Positions 29,189 to 38,348 of a stretch of 64,000 nt of DNA are shown here, one piece after another. Each line of letters begins with the position of its first letter. The first letter of the stretch is position 1. The stretch is from assembly GCF_002153605.1 (NCBI RefSeq), contig NZ_JOPG01000018.1, positions 124,001 to 188,000 of the forward strand, given 5' to 3'. Origin of the DNA: Acetobacter malorum. Its GTDB lineage: Bacteria > Pseudomonadota > Alphaproteobacteria > Acetobacterales > Acetobacteraceae. The notes beneath the pieces were generated by a model. That model saw nothing but the letters and a program-made list of their open reading frames with translations, did not search any database and was not told where the DNA came from. Made by a program: the position numbers and the translations under genes.

Positions 29189-30337
29189 ATGAGTCTCTGG
29201 GCGCGCAGCGCGGGTGAGACGCCGCGCATAATTTATCTGGACGCAAACGCCACGGAACCGCTGCGGCCAGAAGCGCGGGAGGCCATGCTTGCAGCGGCTG
29301 ATCTGACGGGCAATCCGTCCTCCGTGCATCGGGCCGGGCGTATGGCGCGGGCTATGCTGGAAGAGGTGCGGGATCAGGTTGCAAAAACCCTCGGTGTTGC
29401 GCCGCTAAATTGTATTTTTACGTCCGGCGGCACGGAGGCCAATGTGCTGGCCATGCACGGGCTGGGGCAGGGCAGGCGTTTTCTGGTGGGGCAGACGGAG
29501 CATGATGCTGTGCGCAAGGGCGTACCAGCAGGCGCACCGCTGACGTGGTTGCCGGTTGAGGGTAGCGGTCAGGTGCGGCTGGATGTGCTGGAAGCCGAAC
29601 TAGCGCAGGATGGTCCACCCGCTTTTGTCTGCCTGATGCTGGCGAATAACGAGACCGGTGTTCTGCACCCCATGGCGGAGGTTGTGCGCCTTTGTCAGGC
29701 GTATGGCGCGCATTTGCATGTGGATGCCGTGCAGGCGGCAGGGCGTATGGCGCTGTGTGTTGAAGAGATGGGCATGGATAGCCTCGCCTTGTCTGGCCAC
29801 AAAATGGGTGGGCCGAAAGGGGCAGGGGCACTGCTGCTACGTGGTCCGGCTCCCGCGCGTCTGGAGCCGTTGTTTGAGGGCGGCGGCCAGGAACAGGGCC
29901 GCCGGGGCGGTACACCACCTTTGCCGGCACTCGCCGGTCTTGCGGCTGCTTTGCAGGCGTCTCTGGCCCAGCCAGCTCAGCCGCTGGCGGTGTTGCGGGA
30001 CAAGCTGGAACAGGCGGCGGTTGCCGCAGGTGCAGTGGTGAGTGGTGGCACGGCACCCCGGCTGGCAAACACCACCAATCTGTCTTTGCCGGGGCGCAGA
30101 GCGCAGGGGCAGCTGATGCGGCTGGATCTGGATGGCGTGTGTGTGTCCGCCGGGTCGGCCTGCTCATCGGGTAAGGTTGCGGTCTCTCATGTGCTGGACG
30201 CTATGGGGCTGGGGGATCTGGCAGGGCAGGCTATTCGTGTGTCGCTGCCCTGGAATGTGACGGAAAGCGATATAGATCAGTTTATCCGGACTTACAGGGC
30301 CATGGCGCAAAGTGCTGTGCCCACTATTGCGGGCTAA
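29189..30337 (+). CDS. Cysteine desulfurase (NifS/IscS-like), first copy
   Basis: A PLP-dependent class-V enzyme that removes sulfur from cysteine as a persulfide. The ATG at 29189 follows a GAGGAG site; the frame is open 24 codons further upstream. The 382-residue product has FTSGGTEANV for cofactor phosphate binding, the HVDAVQAAG aspartate, the Schiff-base Lys SGHKMGG (K205) and the catalytic loop SAGSACSSG (C325), so it is probably active. It is more diverged than its neighbour. The next gene, a paralogue, starts 16 bp downstream, suggesting division of labour between sulfur acceptors. Confidence 0.88.
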   Translation: MSLWARSAGETPRIIYLDANATEPLRPEAREAMLAAADLTGNPSSVHRAGRMARAMLEEVRDQVAKTLGVAPLNCIFTSGGTEANVLAMHGLGQGRRFLVGQTEHDAVRKGVPAGAPLTWLPVEGSGQVRLDVLEAELAQDGPPAFVCLMLANNETGVLHPMAEVVRLCQAYGAHLHVDAVQAAGRMALCVEEMGMDSLALSGHKMGGPKGAGALLLRGPAPARLEPLFEGGGQEQGRRGGTPPLPALAGLAAALQASLAQPAQPLAVLRDKLEQAAVAAGAVVSGGTAPRLANTTNLSLPGRRAQGQLMRLDLDGVCVSAGSACSSGKVAVSHVLDAMGLGDLAGQAIRVSLPWNVTESDIDQFIRTYRAMAQSAVPTIAG

Positions 30338-30353
30338 CCAAAAAGGGGAGGAC

Positions 30354-31517
30354 ATGGACGAGCTTTATTTCGATCATGCGGCGACCACCCCGTGTGACCC
30401 GCGCGTGCGGGCTGTGATGCTGACCGCTCTTGAAGAAGAGAACGGGAATCCGCACAGCAGCACCCATGAGTCGGGCCGTAAAGCTGCGGCGCTGGTGGAA
30501 ACGGCGCGGGCAGAAGTTGCAGCGCTCATTGGGGCCGACCCACGTGAGGTTATTTTCACGTCCGGCGCGACTGAAGCCAATAATCTGGCCATCAAGGGGG
30601 CAGCCCGCCATCTGGCCGCACTGGGCAGCCCGCGCCGTCGGGTGATTACCGTTGCGACCGAACATAAATGCGTTCTGGAAAGCGTGCGGGATCTGGCTCA
30701 GGAAGGATTCGAGCCGGTTATTCTGCCAGTAGACGCCAATGGGCTGCTGGACCCGGCTGTTTTGCACAAGGCGCTGGAGGTGCCGACCGCGCTGGTCTCC
30801 ATTATGGCAGCCAATAACGAGACAGGCGTGTTGCAGGATTTTGCAACGCTTGCCCCGCTGGTGGAGCAGGCTGGGGCTTTCCTGCATTCTGACCTTGCGC
30901 AGGCTGCGGGGAAAATTCCCGTGGATGTGCGGCGCATGGGTCTGGCTCTGGGGTCCATTTCCTCACACAAGCTCTATGGACCCAAAGGGGCCGGGGCGTT
31001 GTTTGTCCGCCGTCGCCCACGGGTGCGGCTGCAACCCCTGTTTTCTGGTGGTGGGCAGGAACGTGGGCTGCGGTCTGGCACATTGCCGGGCTTTCTGCTG
31101 GCCGGATTCGGGGAGGCGTGCCGGATTGCGCAGGCAGAACAGGAGATAGACGCTGAACATCTCGCGCATCTGCGGAACGTGTTTCTGGCGTGCGTGAAAC
31201 AGAGGCTGCCGGGGGTTGTGGTCAATGCCGCAAGCGCGCCACGTCTGCCGGGTTTGTTTAGTCTGCGTCTGCCGGAAGGCCTGAAGGCGCTGGACGTGAT
31301 TGCCGCCATGCCGGGGCTCGCGGTGTCTCTGGGCTCGGCCTGTTCTTCAGCGGAAATCGCCCCATCTTATGTGCTGGAGGCGATGGGGCTAGGGCGTGAT
31401 GAGGCCGGAAGAAGCTTGCGTCTGTCCCCCGGACGTTTTACCTCAGCCGCCGAGGCGGAGCGCGCGGCGGAGAGGCTGGTGCAGGCCGCCATGACAAAGA
31501 CAGCCTTGGCAGGATAA
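30354..31517 (+). CDS. Cysteine desulfurase IscS-like, second copy
   Basis: A second group-I cysteine desulfurase of 387 residues, with start [16 protein letters not shown] behind GGGGAGG. Motifs are [20 protein letters not shown], the Lys loop [10 protein letters not shown] (K206) and the catalytic [10 protein letters not shown] (C330). It is closer to canonical IscS/NifS than the first copy. It is followed 7 bp later by a ferredoxin and then by mnmA, so it probably supplies sulfur for Fe-S assembly and tRNA thiolation. No iscU, iscA or hscAB lies in the window. Confidence 0.9.
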   Translation: MDELYFDHAATTPCDPRVRAVMLTALEEENGNPHSSTHESGRKAAALVETARAEVAALIGADPREVIFTSGATEANNLAIKGAARHLAALGSPRRRVITVATEHKCVLESVRDLAQEGFEPVILPVDANGLLDPAVLHKALEVPTALVSIMAANNETGVLQDFATLAPLVEQAGAFLHSDLAQAAGKIPVDVRRMGLALGSISSHKLYGPKGAGALFVRRRPRVRLQPLFSGGGQERGLRSGTLPGFLLAGFGEACRIAQAEQEIDAEHLAHLRNVFLACVKQRLPGVVVNAASAPRLPGLFSLRLPEGLKALDVIAAMPGLAVSLGSACSSAEIAPSYVLEAMGLGRDEAGRSLRLSPGRFTSAAEAERAAERLVQAAMTKTALAG

Positions 31518-31524
31518 AAAACGA

Positions 31525-31839
31525 ATGCCCCAGATGACGTTTGTTGAACAGGACGGAACCGAACGCACGGTTGATGCACCGCTCGGCCTTTCTGTGCTTG
31601 AAATTGCCCACAAGCATGGCATTGATCTTGAGGGAGCCTGTGAAGGTTCTCTGGCCTGCGCGACCTGCCATGTGGTTGTAGACCCGTCCTGGGCACCTAA
31701 GCTGGCTGCCGCCACGGATGATGAAGAAGATATGCTGGATCTGGCCTTTGGTCTGGAAAAGACCTCCCGCCTTGGGTGCCAGATTGTCATGACCGAAGCA
31801 CTGGATGGTCTGGTTGTGCGCCTGCCGCGCACGGCCTGA
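31525..31839 (+). CDS. [2Fe-2S] ferredoxin, adrenodoxin/ISC type
   Basis: A 104-residue plant/adrenodoxin-fold ferredoxin. The cluster-binding loop [10 protein letters not shown] supplies three cysteines, and the fourth is in RLGCQIVM. The sequence ([29 protein letters not shown]) is of the ISC type that donates electrons in iron-sulfur cluster assembly, rather than photosynthetic ferredoxin. It lies between a cysteine desulfurase and mnmA, which fits a role in sulfur chemistry. Confidence 0.93.
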   Translation: MPQMTFVEQDGTERTVDAPLGLSVLEIAHKHGIDLEGACEGSLACATCHVVVDPSWAPKLAAATDDEEDMLDLAFGLEKTSRLGCQIVMTEALDGLVVRLPRTA

Positions 31840-31872
31840 ACACTATTTACAGAGAATAAAGGGGACGCGCCG

Positions 31873-32955
31873 ATGCGCATTCTTGTGGCCATGTCCGGGG
31901 GGGTGGACAGTTCCGTGGTTGCCGCCCGCCTTCAGGCAGAAGGGCACGAGGTAATCGGGGCGACCCTTCAGCTTTATGATTCCCGCGGTGCGGCCAAAAA
32001 AGGCGCCTGCTGTGCCGGGCAGGACATCCGTGATGCCCGTGCCGTGGCCGACCGTCTGGGTTTCCCGCATTACGTGATTGATGCGGAACGCCGATTTAAG
32101 GACAGTGTGATCGAGCGGTTTGCCGATGCTTATGCGGCAGGCGAGACGCCGGTGCCCTGTGTGGCCTGCAATCAGGGCGTGAAATTTACTGACCTCTTGG
32201 GGCTGGCGAAGGAAATCGGGGCTGATGCCATGGCCACCGGGCACTATGTGCGCCGTGTGGAAGGCCCGAACGGACCTGAGCTGCATCGCCCGGTTGATGA
32301 GGCGCGGGACCAGTCATGGTTCCTGTTCGCCACCACGCGGGAGCAGCTGGACTTTTTGCGCTTCCCGCTGGGCGATATGCCGGACAAGGCCGCCGTGCGT
32401 GAGGAAGCTGAACGGTTTGGGCTGGTTGTGGCGGGTAAGCCCGACAGTCAGGATCTCTGCTTTGTCAGCGATGGGTCCTACGTGGATCTCGTGGAAAAAA
32501 TGCACCCCGAGATGGCTGGTCCTGGCGAGATTGTGGATGGTTCCGGTCGCGTTGTCGGCCAGCATGAAGGCGTGATGCGCTTTACCGTCGGGCAGAGCAA
32601 ACGGCTGGGCAACGCGGCCCGGCTGGATGGTGAGCGCCAGATGGTGGTGGGCGTGGAACCGGGTCGCAAGCGTGTGGTGATTGGCCCGCGTGAGGGCTCT
32701 TATGTCAGCACCCTTTCCGTGCGGGATGTGAACTGGCTGGTGGATGCCCCGCCGGAAGGTCTGGTCTGCCGTGTGCAGATGCGTGCGCGGGAAGAACCTC
32801 GCCCGGCTCGTGTTGTGCCGACTGCGGAGGGCGCGACTGTTCTGCTGGAAGAACCGGCCATGCCTGCCCCCGGTCAGGCCTGTGTGTTTTATGATGGCAG
32901 CCGCATTCTGGGCGGCGGCTTTATCCGCCGGGCGGAGGCAACGTCGGCGGCCTGA
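31873..32955 (+). CDS. mnmA: tRNA 2-thiouridylase MnmA
   Basis: MnmA installs the 2-thio group on wobble U34 of Glu, Gln and Lys tRNAs, using ATP and a persulfide relayed from a cysteine desulfurase. The PP-loop SGGVDSS begins near residue 9. The catalytic cysteines lie in TPVPCVACNQGVKF and SQDLCFVSD. The C-terminal beta domain ends near residue 355. The 360-residue length is normal. It follows the ferredoxin by 33 bp with a GAATAAAGGGG ribosome region. Confidence 0.96.
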   Translation: MRILVAMSGGVDSSVVAARLQAEGHEVIGATLQLYDSRGAAKKGACCAGQDIRDARAVADRLGFPHYVIDAERRFKDSVIERFADAYAAGETPVPCVACNQGVKFTDLLGLAKEIGADAMATGHYVRRVEGPNGPELHRPVDEARDQSWFLFATTREQLDFLRFPLGDMPDKAAVREEAERFGLVVAGKPDSQDLCFVSDGSYVDLVEKMHPEMAGPGEIVDGSGRVVGQHEGVMRFTVGQSKRLGNAARLDGERQMVVGVEPGRKRVVIGPREGSYVSTLSVRDVNWLVDAPPEGLVCRVQMRAREEPRPARVVPTAEGATVLLEEPAMPAPGQACVFYDGSRILGGGFIRRAEATSAA

Positions 32956-32967
32956 AGGAGAGAAAAG

Positions 32968-33639
32968 ATGGCAGACGGACGGCTCGTTATTGGAACGCAG
33001 CGCTATTCTTCATGGTCTCTGCGGGGCTGGCTCTCGGTCCGGCTGGCCGGGCTGAATGTCGATATTGATGTCATCCCTCTGGCCGGTGGCGGCAAGACGA
33101 CAGCACTCAAAACCCTCTCCCCCAACGGCTGTGTGCCGTATCTGGAACATCATGGCGCTGTGATATGGGACTCGCTCTCTATTGCAGAATATTGTGCGGA
33201 ACAGGACCCCGACCTGTGGCCTGCTGACCGCTGCGCCCGTGCTGTGGCCCGCTCCATTTCTGCGGAAATGCATTCCGGTTTCCGCGCTGTGCGCGCCGCT
33301 CTCTCCATGAATCTGGGCCGCGATAAACGTCCGCCTGCGGCCGGGTTTGATGAAGACGTGTTGAAAGATATTGCCCGCATTGATGCCCTCTGGACCGATG
33401 CGCGTACCCGTTTTGGGCAGGACGGCGCGTTTCTCTTTGGGGCGGACTTTGGCAATGCTGATGCCATGTATGCTCCTATCGTGGCACGCTTCCTGTCCTA
33501 CGATGTGTCCGGCCTTTCTGACGTTTCCCGCGACTATATGGAGGCTGTGCGCCAGCATCCGCTGATGCAGGAATGGTATGATCAGGCCGCGCAGGAACCC
33601 AAAGACTGGTATCTGGACGTTTATGAATCTCTGGCCTGA
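32968..33639 (+). CDS. Glutathione S-transferase family protein
   Basis: A 223-residue cytosolic protein with the thioredoxin-like N-terminal domain (LVIGTQRYSSWSLRGW, with NGCVPYLEHHGAVIWDSLSIAEYCAE as two adjacent elements of the glutathione site) and an all-helical C-terminal domain. It resembles the YfcF/maleylacetoacetate isomerase-like branch, and the catalytic residue is probably one of the Ser at 14-17. It starts 12 bp after mnmA behind GGAGAG, so it is in the same transcript; a functional link to thiolation is not established. Confidence 0.85.
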   Translation: MADGRLVIGTQRYSSWSLRGWLSVRLAGLNVDIDVIPLAGGGKTTALKTLSPNGCVPYLEHHGAVIWDSLSIAEYCAEQDPDLWPADRCARAVARSISAEMHSGFRAVRAALSMNLGRDKRPPAAGFDEDVLKDIARIDALWTDARTRFGQDGAFLFGADFGNADAMYAPIVARFLSYDVSGLSDVSRDYMEAVRQHPLMQEWYDQAAQEPKDWYLDVYESLA

Positions 33640-33660
33640 TCGGGGTCGTTTTTCCGTGCA

Positions 33661-34857
33661 GTGCTTCCAGATATGATGGCGCTTCCCGGCGAAGGCCAGC
33701 CTGCGGCTCCCACACCGAAGGAAGCCGCCGGGGGAAGAGGCGCGCAAGGCCCACAGTCAGCGTTACGCGTTCTGACGGTGCTGACCCCCAGAGAACGCTT
33801 TGCCCCCGGTGAGGCCGGAGCCATTGCGCTGCTAGTGCGGCGCATGGCGAGCAGTGCGGAAACCGTCGTGGGCCTTGCACCCACCGGCCAGCCATTCGCT
33901 GGCGTGCGGTTTGTGCCTGTGGTGCCAGTCTTTCGCCCTTTCAGCCGTATTCAGCGTTATGCCGCAGGCGTTGCGCGCGTAGCCCGGTCTGTCCGGCCTG
34001 ATCTGATTGAAGTTCATAACCGGCCCGATGTTGCGTTGGCCTTGCGCAAAGCCTGCCCCGGCCTGCCAATTGTGCTGGTGTTGCATAATGACCCCTGCGG
34101 CATGCGGCGTGCCCGCACGGCAGCGGAGCGTGAGCATCTGGGGCAGGCTGTGGCCGTAGTCGCTGTGTCAGAATGGGTGCGCGGCCGTTTTATCAGTCAG
34201 GGCGTGACGTCCTGCGTGCGGGTGCTGCCCAATAGTCTGGATCTTTCTGCTTTGCCGCCACCTGCGGAGCAGCGTGACCCGGTGCTGCTGTTTGCCGGAC
34301 GCATTGTGGCGGATAAAGGGGCGGATGCCTTTGTGGCGGCCTGTGCGCGTGTGTTGCCTCGCCATACAGGCTGGCGTGCCGAGATGATTGGCGCAGATCG
34401 CTTCGGTCCCGACTCGCCTGACACACCATTTCTCAACGCTTTACGTCCGCAAGCGGAACAGGCCGGTGTGGTGCTGCGCGGCTATCAGCCGCATGAGGCC
34501 GTGATACAGACCATGAGTCGGGCCGCAGTCGTGGCGGTACCCAGCCGCTGGCCGGAACCGTTTGGGATGGCCGCTCTGGAAGCCATGGGATGTGGTGCGG
34601 CCGTTGTGGCCTCACATCGGGGGGGCTTGCCGGATGTGGTGGGAGAGGCCGGGTTATATGCTGATCCGGATGAGCCAGACGATCTGGCCAATATTCTGGA
34701 ACGCCTCATGACCTCGCCTGCTTTGCGAGCGGAAGCCGGACAGGCAGGCCGCGCCCGCGCCAGACTGTTTGATGCCGTCCCGATGCGGGAAAAACGCCGC
34801 CTCCTGCATGAAGACATTGTGCGGGAATGGCGTTGGAAAGGCTTGTTCCGGGCCTGA
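33661..34857 (+). CDS. Glycosyltransferase family 4
   Basis: A GT-B fold glycosyltransferase of up to 398 residues. The N-terminal half carries an EVHNRPDVAL stretch. The C-terminal half has the nucleotide-sugar site LLFAGRIVADKGAD and the catalytic motif SRWPEPFGMAALEAMGCG with the conserved E-x7-E. It probably adds a sugar to lipid or polysaccharide in the inner-membrane cytoplasmic face. The start is uncertain: GTG at 33661, or ATG at 33673 or 33676; the first 40 residues are Pro/Ala/Gly-rich. It lies 21 bp after the GST gene. Confidence 0.85.
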   Translation: MLPDMMALPGEGQPAAPTPKEAAGGRGAQGPQSALRVLTVLTPRERFAPGEAGAIALLVRRMASSAETVVGLAPTGQPFAGVRFVPVVPVFRPFSRIQRYAAGVARVARSVRPDLIEVHNRPDVALALRKACPGLPIVLVLHNDPCGMRRARTAAEREHLGQAVAVVAVSEWVRGRFISQGVTSCVRVLPNSLDLSALPPPAEQRDPVLLFAGRIVADKGADAFVAACARVLPRHTGWRAEMIGADRFGPDSPDTPFLNALRPQAEQAGVVLRGYQPHEAVIQTMSRAAVVAVPSRWPEPFGMAALEAMGCGAAVVASHRGGLPDVVGEAGLYADPDEPDDLANILERLMTSPALRAEAGQAGRARARLFDAVPMREKRRLLHEDIVREWRWKGLFRA

Positions 34858-34908
34858 TGGCCACCCTTTCAGAAACATTCTTCGCTTAGAAGACTGTTTT
34901 TTCAGACC

Positions 34909-35580
34909 TTAGATGCCCTGCCAGCCGCAACTCTGGAGTGCTGCCCTCATGCCTTCGCGGGGAGGCGCTGTGGCGGAAACCGGCGGCGTAAGTGGCAGCG
35001 TCAGGCTACGGGCCAGCAGATGCAGCCCTTCCGGGTGAGGGTGCCCGTAGAGCGTATCCCCCAGAATCGGCCAGCCCATAGCGGCGCAATGCACACGGGC
35101 CTGATGCGTGCGCCCGGTGTGCAAAGAGAGTTCCAGCCAGCACAACCCTTCGCCACGCCCCAGCACACGCCAGTCGGTGCGGGAGGGAGCGCCGTCCGGC
35201 GCAGTGACCATACGCCAGCCAGACGGAGCTGTTTTTTTGGCCAGAGGCAGGGAGATTTCACCCCGGTCTGCGTCCGGCCCCCCTTCCACAACGGCCCAGT
35301 AGGTTTTGCGGGCAGTCTTATCGGCAAAGGCTTTTTGCATGGCCAGAAGCGGCTGCTTGCGCAGGGCAATGGCCAGACAGCCGGAGGTTTCCGCATCCAG
35401 CCGATGCGCCAGCCAGGGGCCGTCTTTGCGCCGGGAGAGGAGGGGAAAGCAGTCTTCCACACATGGGCCACCCTTCGGCCCGGCATGCACAGGCACACCG
35501 GCTGGCTTATCCAGAATCACCACATGCTGGTCCTGATACAGCATGGTGAGCGGGAAAGGGCAGGGGAGGGGTTTGCTCAT
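34909..35580 (-). CDS. RluA-family RNA pseudouridine synthase
   Basis: A 223-residue pseudouridine synthase of the RluA/RluC/RluD family without an S4 domain. The catalytic aspartate is in AHRLDAETSG, and the later motifs VEGG, LHTGRTHQARVHCAAMG and GDTLYG are family signatures. The target RNA cannot be told from the sequence; relatives modify 23S rRNA or tRNA. The start overlaps the ftsK stop by 4 bp (ATGA), so it is cotranscribed with ftsK. It converges on the GT4 gene. Confidence 0.9.
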   Translation of the reverse strand: MSKPLPCPFPLTMLYQDQHVVILDKPAGVPVHAGPKGGPCVEDCFPLLSRRKDGPWLAHRLDAETSGCLAIALRKQPLLAMQKAFADKTARKTYWAVVEGGPDADRGEISLPLAKKTAPSGWRMVTAPDGAPSRTDWRVLGRGEGLCWLELSLHTGRTHQARVHCAAMGWPILGDTLYGHPHPEGLHLLARSLTLPLTPPVSATAPPREGMRAALQSCGWQGI

Positions 35581-38192
35581 TCCTCGCGGTTGGGGCCAGC
35601 CAGCACTTTACGGCGGCCCACATGGTCGGCGCGGCTGATAATGCCTTCGCGTTCCATCTGCTCAATCAGCTTGGCGGCCCGGTTGTAACCAATGGACAGG
35701 TGTCGCTGCACGAAGGAGGTGGAAGCCTTGCCTTCCCGCGTCACAATGGCCACGGCTTCATCATACATGTCGGATTCGCCGTTATCGCCACCGCCGCCAG
35801 ATTTGCCGCTGCTGGCCGGGGCTTCTTCCACCGGTTCGGACAGAACGTCATCATCATAAATCGGCTCGCCCTGTTCCTTCAGGAAGTTGACGACCTGCTC
35901 CACCTCATTATCCGCCACAAACGGACCATGCACGCGGGTAATGCGGCCGCCACCCTGCATGAACAGCATATCACCCTGTCCCAGCAGCTGTTCAGCGCCC
36001 TGTTCACCCAGAATGGTGCGGCTGTCGAACTTGCTGATCACCTGGAAGGAAATACGGGTCGGGAAGTTGGCTTTAATGGTGCCGGTAATCACGTCCACGG
36101 AGGGGCGCTGCGTGGCCATGACCACATGAATGCCCGCTGCACGAGCCTTCTGGGCCAGACGCTGCACACAGGCGTCGATTTCTTTACCGGCGGTCATCAT
36201 CAGGTCGGCCACCTCGTCGATAATCACGACGATATAGGGCATCGGGTCCAGAGTGACGGACTGTTCCTCAAACACCGGGTTACCGGTTTCCGGGTCAAAC
36301 CCTGTCTGCACACGGCGGACAACCACCTCCCCATCCGCGCGGGCTTCTGCCGCACGGGCGTTGTAGCCTGCAATGTTACGCACCTGCAGATGCGCCATGG
36401 TGCGGTAGCGGCGGTCCATTTCCCGCACCACCCATTTCAGGGCGTTCACGGCCTTGGGCGGTTCTGTCACAACCGGGGTCAGCAGATGCGGAATACCATC
36501 GTAAATGGAGAGTTCCAGCACCTTGGGGTCGATCATGATCAGGCGGCACTCATCCGGGGAAAGCCGGTAGAGCAACGAGAGAATCATGGCGTTCACGCCA
36601 ACCGATTTACCAGACCCGGTGGTGCCGGCCACCAGCAGATGCGGCATGCGGGCCAGATCACTAAAGACGGGTTCGCCCTCAATATCCTTGCCAAGCGCCA
36701 GAGAGAGATGGGCCGGGTCTTCGCGCCAGTCCGGCTGGTTGAGCAGCTCGGACAGATAAACCGTTTCCCGCTTTTTGTTCGGCACTTCAATACCGATCAC
36801 ATTGCGGCCGGGAACGGTGGCAATACGGACACTCAGCACGGAAAGAGAGCGCGCGACGTCATCCGCCAGACCAATCACGCGGGCAGACCGGATACCTGCG
36901 GCCGGTTCCAGCTCATACAGCGTGACGACCGGACCGGCACTCATACCAACAATCGTGCCCTGCACGCCGTAATCACACAGCACTTGTTCCAGCTGGCGGG
37001 CTGTTTTGGTCAGATCTTCTTCCGAGGGGCCATGTTGTGTGCGGGCCGGAGCGGGTTTTAGCAGATCCAGAGGCGGCAGTTCCCATCCACCTTTCCGGGT
37101 TGGGGAAGAGGACGCTTTTGCTGCTTTGGCAGGGCTGCCGGAGGTTGCGGCATCTTTGCCGGTAAACAACCGGCCCAGAAGACCATTCCGGCCCTGTGCA
37201 GGGGCGGGAGAGGGGGCAGGCTCCAGCGTCAGGCCAGAGGCACCAGCAGGTTCTTCCCGCACTGGGGTGGTGGTCTGAGCAGGAGCATGTTCCTCCGGTT
37301 CTGGGGCATAGGCGGCAGAGGTTGCACTTCCTGCTCGGGTTGAGACCGGGAGATCTTCCTCCTCTTCATCATCCTGAAACAGGCTGTGTGCGGACCCGCT
37401 GCTGCTCCTGGCGTAGGATGTTTCTTCGCTGGTCGCATAGCCTCCCTGCGGACCAGCGACTTCGGCTGTCTGGGGTTTGCGGCTGGCGTAATAGCGCACA
37501 AAGCGCATGCCAAGCTGACCGGGCAGGCGAACAAGCACCAGCATACCGCGCCAGAGTGTCAGCCATTCTTCACGCCGCAGACCTGTGCAGAGGGCTGTTA
37601 GCAGAATGGCGAGCAGTCCTCCGAGAATCCAGATCACCATGCCGCCAGCCGGGCCGATGGCCGCCGTGCCCGCGGAGAGGGATGTCTGGGCAATGGAAAA
37701 TCCAATGCCCCCGCCAATGCCAGCCTGTGTCGGCCAGTGGATGGGGGGTAGGGCGGTAAACAGGAGCGGGATAGCCGCAAGCAACGCCCCGGCAACCGGC
37801 AGCAGGCAGATCAGCGCCACAACCCGCAGGGCAAACACCATTGGTGCTTCATGCCCTAACAGACGATGGCTCAGAAAACGCCAGCCCCACGCCATCAGAA
37901 TCAACGATGGCAGAACAGCAGCCAGTCCGATTCCCTGTAGCAGCGTGTCAGACAGCACTGCCCCGGTCATGCCCAGCAGATTGGTGGGCGGCTGGCCGGT
38001 TGCGGTGTTGAAGGAGGGATCGTTCGGGTTGTACGTAACCAGTGCGACCAGCAAGACGCAGGCGAGCAAGCACAGCAGAATTCCTCCCCCTTCTTCAAGA
38101 CGCAGACGAAACGCGCTTTTGTAAGGGGAGGGGACGTAATCGGAAGATCTTGAGTGGCTCACGCGCGCCAAGGGCCTGGATCCTGACTCCAA
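35577..38192 (-). CDS. ftsK: DNA translocase FtsK
   Basis: FtsK anchors at the division septum and pumps chromosome termini for segregation and XerCD recombination. The 871-residue protein has four membrane segments within about residues 35-210, a Pro/Ala/Ser-rich linker to about 385, and the RecA-like motor with Walker A AGTTGSGKSVG and Walker B PYIVVIIDEVADLMM. The C-terminal gamma winged helix (SFVQRHLSIGYNRAAKLIEQME) reads KOPS. The start is either the TTG at 38192 or the GTG at 38162. The linker is short compared with E. coli. Confidence 0.95.
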   Translation of the reverse strand: MESGSRPLARVSHSRSSDYVPSPYKSAFRLRLEEGGGILLCLLACVLLVALVTYNPNDPSFNTATGQPPTNLLGMTGAVLSDTLLQGIGLAAVLPSLILMAWGWRFLSHRLLGHEAPMVFALRVVALICLLPVAGALLAAIPLLFTALPPIHWPTQAGIGGGIGFSIAQTSLSAGTAAIGPAGGMVIWILGGLLAILLTALCTGLRREEWLTLWRGMLVLVRLPGQLGMRFVRYYASRKPQTAEVAGPQGGYATSEETSYARSSSGSAHSLFQDDEEEEDLPVSTRAGSATSAAYAPEPEEHAPAQTTTPVREEPAGASGLTLEPAPSPAPAQGRNGLLGRLFTGKDAATSGSPAKAAKASSSPTRKGGWELPPLDLLKPAPARTQHGPSEEDLTKTARQLEQVLCDYGVQGTIVGMSAGPVVTLYELEPAAGIRSARVIGLADDVARSLSVLSVRIATVPGRNVIGIEVPNKKRETVYLSELLNQPDWREDPAHLSLALGKDIEGEPVFSDLARMPHLLVAGTTGSGKSVGVNAMILSLLYRLSPDECRLIMIDPKVLELSIYDGIPHLLTPVVTEPPKAVNALKWVVREMDRRYRTMAHLQVRNIAGYNARAAEARADGEVVVRRVQTGFDPETGNPVFEEQSVTLDPMPYIVVIIDEVADLMMTAGKEIDACVQRLAQKARAAGIHVVMATQRPSVDVITGTIKANFPTRISFQVISKFDSRTILGEQGAEQLLGQGDMLFMQGGGRITRVHGPFVADNEVEQVVNFLKEQGEPIYDDDVLSEPVEEAPASSGKSGGGGDNGESDMYDEAVAIVTREGKASTSFVQRHLSIGYNRAAKLIEQMEREGIISRADHVGRRKVLAGPNREE

Positions 38193-38348
38193 AGGGCCGC
38201 CCGCACCCTCCTCTTGTTGGAAAAGGGAAACTGGCGACGGATAGTTGATGATGCTGTTTCGGGCTGAAACAGTCCGTAACCTAGCCTGAACTGGTGGCGT
38301 AAAGAAGGTTGGGAAGCGAGTCTTTGCGCAAAACGCGGGAACAAAAGC

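Noticed and set aside
35622-37061. A 479-codon open frame antisense to ftsK
   Set aside because: The ftsK motor motifs are intact on the other strand; the antisense product has a shadow-like composition.
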